Origin: Antedon mediterranea
Lineage: Eukaryota > Echinodermata > Crinoidea > Comatulida > Antedonidae
Assembly (NCBI RefSeq): GCF_964355755.1
Contig: NC_092679.1
Location: forward strand, 15,366,932 to 15,430,931
DNA length: 64,000 nt
Direction: 5' to 3'
This document shows, in pieces, positions 58,185 through 64,000 of this stretch; position 1 is the stretch's first letter, and every line of letters starts with the position of its first letter. The translations under genes were made by a program, and so were the position numbers. The notes below the pieces were generated by a model, which was not told where the DNA came from, did no database searches, and worked only from the letters and a program-made list of their open reading frames with translations.

Positions 58185-61100
58185 ATGTTCAGACCAACTT
58201 TTCGGCGCAGTGAAGAGGGTGCCTTAATTCTTGAAGATACATCTGCTGCTGTAGTATTTAACAGCTTGAGAAAACGACCAACTGGCAAGTGTCTAACTCC
58301 TGATGATGTACGGCAAGATGCCTTGAAGGAGGTGTGCAGGCTGGGTGGAAATACCAAAGATGAATGTGATGTGTTGGGCTGCTACAAGTTTCAGCATAGT
58401 AAATACAGTGGACAAACATTCAAGTGGATGGTCGAAAATGTACTGGAATATGCAGTATGTTTTGTTATTAAAATGGCTAATGAAATTCCAAGTACAAGTT
58501 CACTTAGTATTAACAAATTCAACTTTAAGAGGTACTTGGAGTCTTTCCCAGAAGGCAAAGAAGCCATAGCAATGAAAGAAATAAAACGCTGCAGGAAATG
58601 CCCAACTAGACAGACATCGTACATACCTGTTGGTATTAAGCTACAAAAGGTTGAGGATGTCACAGATGAAACACTTTCTGGTACTGATGTCTTTGATGCT
58701 TCTTTGCAACCATCAACCTCATATGCACCAGGTAAGACTTATTCCATATTTGTGTTTTTTGTGCATTTTCTAAATTAATAATTTTAGGTTTTGCATTTTT
58801 AGTGCCTGTGTATGTTGTAGGCTTGCTGGGTTTACGTTTTTTTTTATGCATTCATTTATACTCAATCATAAAATCGTGTTGTTTAAATACATTGCTTTAT
58901 AGCATACTGTAGATAGCGAATGAAAGTAGTTTACTGCTAAATATTCTTTAATTTTCCGTCTTACAGCTCAACCAAATACATCTTATGAACCTGTTAGTAC
59001 TATGCCATCCACTACAATAACTATCAAACAGAGTGAAGGTAGTTTATTTCATGTAATTTTAATTATTTTGTTTGATTTTTAAAACTAGAAAATGAAAATT
59101 ACATAATGTAGTTTCATTAATTATACAATTTTGTTTTGGTTTTTCTTGCAGATTGTCTCATACCAGATAAATGGAAGAAGAACTTGCCCGAGATTGATCA
59201 GCAGTGGATTTCAAAAACCTTATTCAAGAAATCGAAGAAGGGGACCGCAGAGTTGGATTCAACTAAACTCAAACAACTTTGTTATTATCCACCTCAACCG
59301 GATCCGCTCAACAAAAACATACCCATGGCCAACAGTTACTTCGGTCATCGTCTTCTTCTTTGGTTGCCCCGCAAGACTTGGCAGGTCAAGCTGGTCTGCC
59401 CTCGGCCAGAATGCAAGAGCTATCCACTAACATCAGGCGGCCTCCATGGAATCGTTCGTCCGGTCCTGGATTTAGACTGCCACTACTTTCTTGCAACAGA
59501 GCAACTGAGGTGCTCTAATTGCAAACAAAGACAAATTGGCTGGAGTGAAAACATTTTAAAGCAACTTGATTTAGCACATCGCCTTCAGTTTCCTGTTGTA
59601 CTTTCGTATCACTTGGCCTGCGACAACCGGGTCCTGCAGCTTCTAAAGTACCGCGGTCTCGGTAACAGTCCATCACAGCTTCGCCAACAAGTCTTAGAAC
59701 AACACACAAGGCGGTGGAATGAGAGAGTGGCTCTCTACTTAGAAAATTGCAAGAAGTTCTGTGGTTCTCGTGATGATTATGTCATTGCTGCTTCTAAATT
59801 TGATGAGGTGTCTAAAATGATTCCTGTTCCCTCTGTCCAATGGTTTCTTACCATCTACTGCAACGAAGTAATGGGAAGAATCGACGAACTCAAGGCTTCT
59901 ATCACATCGACGTTCGGAAGAGTGTTGAAGATTGACTCGACCAAAAGGGTAAATAATTTATAAACAATACTATTTCTGCAATTTACTTTTAATTATTTGA
60001 ATTTTTTTTTTTTTTGCAGATTGTGGGGAAGCTTTCTTCCTAATAAATTTGTTTGGTTTTTTTTGCAGATTGTAAGGAAGCTAGCCGGTCGTGCATGTGG
60101 AACAGGAGCATGGGCAACAAACGTCGGAAATGAGTACGGCCAGGTGCTCATTACAGTCCTGACTGCTGCAGAAGGATGTGGCTTAAACAACATGACAAAC
60201 GGCATCATTAACCGATATGCTTTGGCAGGCGTACCTCCTCCCGAGATTCTCTACGTCGACCGTGACTGCTGCGGTCATTCAAGCATAAGGAAGATGTTCA
60301 GCGCCTGGCCTGACATGAAAATTCGTCTGGACATCTGGCACTTCATGAGGAGAATTGCTGCAGCTTGTTCAACAGAATCACATCAGTTGTATCCGATATT
60401 TCTCAAACGTCTTTCCGCTTGCATTTTTGAGTGGAGCGCTGACGATGTTGAACTTCTGAAGCTCGCCAAGCGTGAACAGCTCATTGCAAGCAAGAAGCAT
60501 TCCAACCCAACAGACGACATCATATTGAAAAACATCAGCAAGAAGGAGTATGCTTTACATTGTCGCAGGACAACACGAGGGACTCGCGAGACTGCCAACC
60601 TAATCCGAGAGCTGCTGACTTCCCTCGATGGTGAAGAAGGCCGTGACACAATGGGCGTCCCACTCTTAGACTCTGAACAGACCTGGGATATCTGGAGCTC
60701 ACAAGAGCGACACATCGCCTGCATCCAGGATCCAGAAGGCATCCCGCTCTACACAAAAACCAGTGAGATGCTTAAGGGTGGAGTTACCTTGCCAGTATAT
60801 CGTTGCGCAAGAGGCTCCACTTCTTTGGAATCGTTTCATCTTCACCTTAACAGGTTTATTCCAGGTACAGTATTACTTTTTATTTGGTATCTACCAAATC
60901 TTCAAACCGATCTACAGATTTTTGTATTATTTCATTATTATGGATGTTTTATTTTTTTCTCAGGTGAGCGTGCTAGCGACTTACATTTCCAAGCTTACCT
61001 GATGGATGGACTTGTTCGATGGAATGCAAACCGTGCACTAGCCGCTACCCAGTCTGGAGGACCCATCTCCAGTACATATAGTGGACTGCATCAGCATGCT

Positions 61101-62783
61101 CTCAACATACTGGCAGAGCAAGTGATTGGCAAAAAAGTGTACAAAAGTTTTATCATTCCAAACAAGTACACTGGAGAACTCATCGGAGTGGAGTACCTGT
61201 ACAACCAGTCGAACAAAGTGCTCGAAACTCAATTTCCTGTCAAAACAGATACCATTTATGATGAAGACTTTGATGAAGAAATTTACACTTTTGATGTTGA
61301 TGAAGGGTATGATGACAAGACTCAACCAGACTACAAACCACCTAAGCGTTGTTTTAAACCTCGAAATGCTAAAGAACCCTCACCACCCCAGCTGGAGCCC
61401 TTGCCTTCATGTGACGATAATGATGATGATGGTCAAGGAAAAGCAGCCCTTTTTGACACAGTGAGTTAAATTTGTGTCATTAGGTTCTACCTCACAAATT
61501 TTGTTTCTGTTTTGAAATACAATGCACGAGTCTGATTATATATTTTGTTTTCATATTTTACAATTTAGGAACTTGAGGATTCCACTGGACCGGACAACAT
61601 TCCAGGCTACGCCAAAGTTGAAGCCATGGCAGACTACCTTATGCAGTTTAAGGAAGACAGTGGAGTGATAAGTCAAAGTCATGCTGAACATGTCGCAAAG
61701 TTGTGGAACAACCTGGATGCTTATGACAAAACCATTAAGCGCAAAGCACGGCATCAAGATTACCTGACGAAAGGCAGGTTCAAGAAAAGTAAAACTACTT
61801 CCGTAATACCTGGTGTCGAAAGCACTCGACGGTAAGGCAGTTTCCAGCGTTTTTTACTTTGTTGCATGATGTGTCTTAAATCTAAGTTGTTTCTTTGGTT
61901 TTTTTTTTAAAAGATGCTTCTTAGGTCAGAACACCGGGCCAGCTCAGTGGCCGGACTGCAATCGATATATGGAGTGCATTATTACAAAACTATGTGAAGC
62001 GTATCCATCTACCGTATCTATCGAAGGTAGACGTTTCCAGCGCTGGCCGCTCATTACCAAAGGCTACAAGAACATTCGTCGGAAAGTGCTATCGAATGGA
62101 CACCTTATGTTGTTTGCTAAGCTTCAGTTGATGGAGATAAATCGTACGACACTCATCCAGTGGTGAGTTTTTACTTGTTATTGATTGTTATTTTACGCTA
62201 CAGTAAATACATTAAAGTTTTTAAATACTGTGTTTGATTTATTTTCAACAGGTACAACAGAACGTCAAAGAAGCAAGAGCGGCAAGTGTTGGAATCTGGC
62301 ATCTCGGCAACAATACCCAAACTTGTCTCTGATAAAACCCTACTTGAACCTTTAACCAAGCCAGCGGTGCTAAACGTTCATACAAGCGCTCCATCTTTCA
62401 CATTTGTCCTACCAAAAAACACTTCCGGCCTAGCGACTCAAGGAAACAGACCGTCGATCCCAGTTCCTGGCGAGATAGCAAAACCACCACCATCAGTCCC
62501 TGAGGCTAGCAGTACTCGTATTCCTAGAACTACCCTCTTGTACAGAAAACGAGTGGCTAAAGACATATCGGAAGGGAAACCGATCAAAATATACAAACCA
62601 AGAACGTCTGCGATTGTGTGCTCAAAGTGTAAGCAACCAAGATTAAATAAGAACCACACTCAGTACTATGGAAATTGGTATTGTGCTGCAACATCTGATG
62701 TGACTTTTAAAGAATGGAAATCGGCTATGGTTGCCATCCGTCGCCTTCGTCAAGAGAGGAAAAAAAAGCAGCAAAAAGAATGA
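58185..62783 (+). CDS. DUF6729-like zinc-ribbon / DDE transposase-type protein
   Basis: Eight exons: 58185-58731, 58967-59038, 59152-59948, 60069-60864, 60964-61460, 61569-61831, 61914-62162, 62252-62783; all GT/AG and in phase, 1250 codons. Residues 1-182: conserved region with KYSGQTFKWMVENVLEYAV. About 250-405: module resembling DUF6729, with C289-x4-C294 and C327-x2-C330, HLACDNRVLQLLKYRGLGNS. About 460-740: RNase H-like core with IDSTKR (D468), YVDRDCCG (D536), LDIWHFMRR (D560, H563) and STSLESFHLHLNRF (E726), the order of D, D, H, E boxes in Mutator/hAT-like transposases. About 820-900: acidic tail. End: CxxC-x8-H-x8-C (C1197, C1200, H1209, C1218), then a basic helix. No TIRs or duplications found, and no lesion: a domesticated or still mobile transposase-like gene. 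Biological role unknown. Confidence 0.75.
60001..60068 (+). promoter_or_regulatory. Tandemly duplicated 3' splice site before exon 4
   Basis: TTTTTTGCAG-ATTGTGGGGAAGCT (AG at 60018-60019) and TTTTTTGCAG-ATTGTAAGGAAGCT (AG at 60067-60068) are two copies of an acceptor and exon start, 49 bases apart. The second keeps the frame (IVRKLAGRA). The first reads IVGKLSS and stops at TAA. Use of the first would truncate the protein right after D468, before most of the catalytic core. Confidence 0.75.
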
Positions 62784-64000
62784 TTCCAAATGATTGTTGT
62801 AGCCATGGATAGTTTTTATACTGTTTCGTATATCTTCAATTTTTTTTTGTTCTGTGATTTTATATTCACTTTTTACAAAATATTTGTATTTTATGCAATT
62901 TGGCCATTGGGCCACCATATCTAATGGTATTCTGAATGTAAGAAGAATAATAATAAAAAAAAGTTTTTAATGCTGCCAAATCCAAAGAGCAATGATTAAT
63001 GTTGTAAATTATTTTGTAATTTTTATAAATTACATTCAGTTTTAATTATTACATTATAATTTACATTATATCATTCATTGCACTTTGTATTTGAAGGTCC
63101 CAAGCCCTTACAAAAAAAGCAGAGGGGAAACTTTTGCAGTTGAGTGTACATTAAAGGGTGAATTCTATATTCTTGTCAAGACTATTTCCTTAGTAGTGTA
63201 AATTCTCAAATATTTTATATTTATTTCAAGAGCAATTCCACTACAATTCATTTTGATGTGAATCAAATAATTCATTCCACCAATTCTAATAATATATTTT
63301 GATAATAACTCATACTATAGAGGTTATTATCCAGTAACCTTCAGTTACTCCTCTTACAGTTACACATATCCTATGATACCATGTGGCCTAGAAAAAAAGC
63401 CCCAGACAAAGTTAACGGTAATTTTGTCTAAATTTTTGAATAAGGCTAACTTATCAAACTATTTGGAATATGGTTGGCCAATCAGAAGTCAGGGTGGGTT
63501 TTTTAAATAGTTACATAGTATTTAACATATATATACAATTTTGATTGACAATTGTTCACACCCTAAAAACACAACAAAAAACGTCTCGTCATATTAAAAG
63601 AACTAACAATTAATACAACATACATATTGTAGTCGAATTTACCGTGTTTTAAAAACAAAATTCATGTACTGTAGTACAAGGATTTTTCGAAAATTGGATA
63701 AAAAAATGTCGACTTTCTCAACTTTTAACAAAAAATTTAAGTCTTATTATTCTATTATTTAATATTTTTATTCATTTAATACATCGATCATGTGATAAAC
63801 CCCTAAAATTGACAGTTTTTAGTATGCCGGTATTCAAAACAACCTCCTAGATTCTTGGGTCCCATTGGCCAATTGTCTAGTTTCCTCATTATCTAATGAC
63901 TCAGTCCAATTCAGTTTTAATGACCCCACATGGCTCTGTCCATTTCTTGTCCATTTATTTTTGCGTTCTTTACCGTTTCGAGTGATAAGATTGAGCTGTA
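62784..64000. other. 3' flank of the DUF6729-like gene
   Basis: AATAAA at 62952-62957, about 170 bases after the stop, is the candidate poly(A) signal. Beyond it no gene is seen. CATGTACTGTAGTACAAGGA at 63663 resembles the short dyad of the satellite at 44070-45924. Confidence 0.5.

Noticed and set aside
55540-63000. TIRs bounding the DUF6729-like gene
   Set aside because: No inverted match was found by eye between 55.5-58.1 kb and 62.8-64 kb; the inverted repeat at 55536-56312 is closed on itself.

Overview
This is an AT-rich, intron-containing animal genome window with no bacterial features. Very high and diverse repeat content (non-LTR retrotransposons, palindromic MITEs, SINEs, a Helentron-like element, a satellite) together with SLC17 and adhesion-GPCR genes points to a marine invertebrate. 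An echinoderm-like deuterostome is my guess, with low confidence on the clade.

Host genes. The minus strand carries three tandem copies of one SLC17-family (sialin/vesicular anion transporter) gene: copy C (36275-43087, nine exons, 478 codons, looks intact), copy B (22690-33256, nine exons, readable only with a shifted exon-8 acceptor) and copy A (exons 1-5 at 657-5551, the rest beyond the left edge). Exon lengths and intron phases agree between copies. Copies A and B also share introns and upstream flank, so each often supplies the empty site for an insertion in the other. A decayed adhesion-GPCR exon lies at 11033-11697. At the right end a plus-strand eight-exon gene (58185-62783, 1250 codons) encodes a protein with an N-terminal conserved region, a DUF6729-like zinc-ribbon module, an RNase H-like DDE transposase-type core and a C-terminal CxxC-H-C motif. 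It is the least understood gene here.

Mobile DNA. 2357-4329: truncated LINE with a patch of SLC17 DNA inside. 7430-10300: decayed minus-strand LINE. 12755-20992: plus-strand LINE (coiled-coil ORF1, endonuclease/RT ORF2) broken by four other elements. 21476-22366: long foldback element. 24765-26246: Helentron-like element bounded by an empty site. 28327-31312: CAG-ended DNA transposon with another element nested in it. 33630-34105: tRNA-like SINE head and a hammerhead-like motif of Penelope type. 34612-35062: SINE fusing 5S rRNA and tRNA heads. 44070-55060: palindromic satellite split by three LINEs nested in one another (45925-54942). 55536-56312: element rich in TTGCGCAA palindromes.

Gene limits, splice sites, target-site duplications (TSDs) and repeat relations were all read by eye. 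Family names rest on remembered motifs, not on searches.
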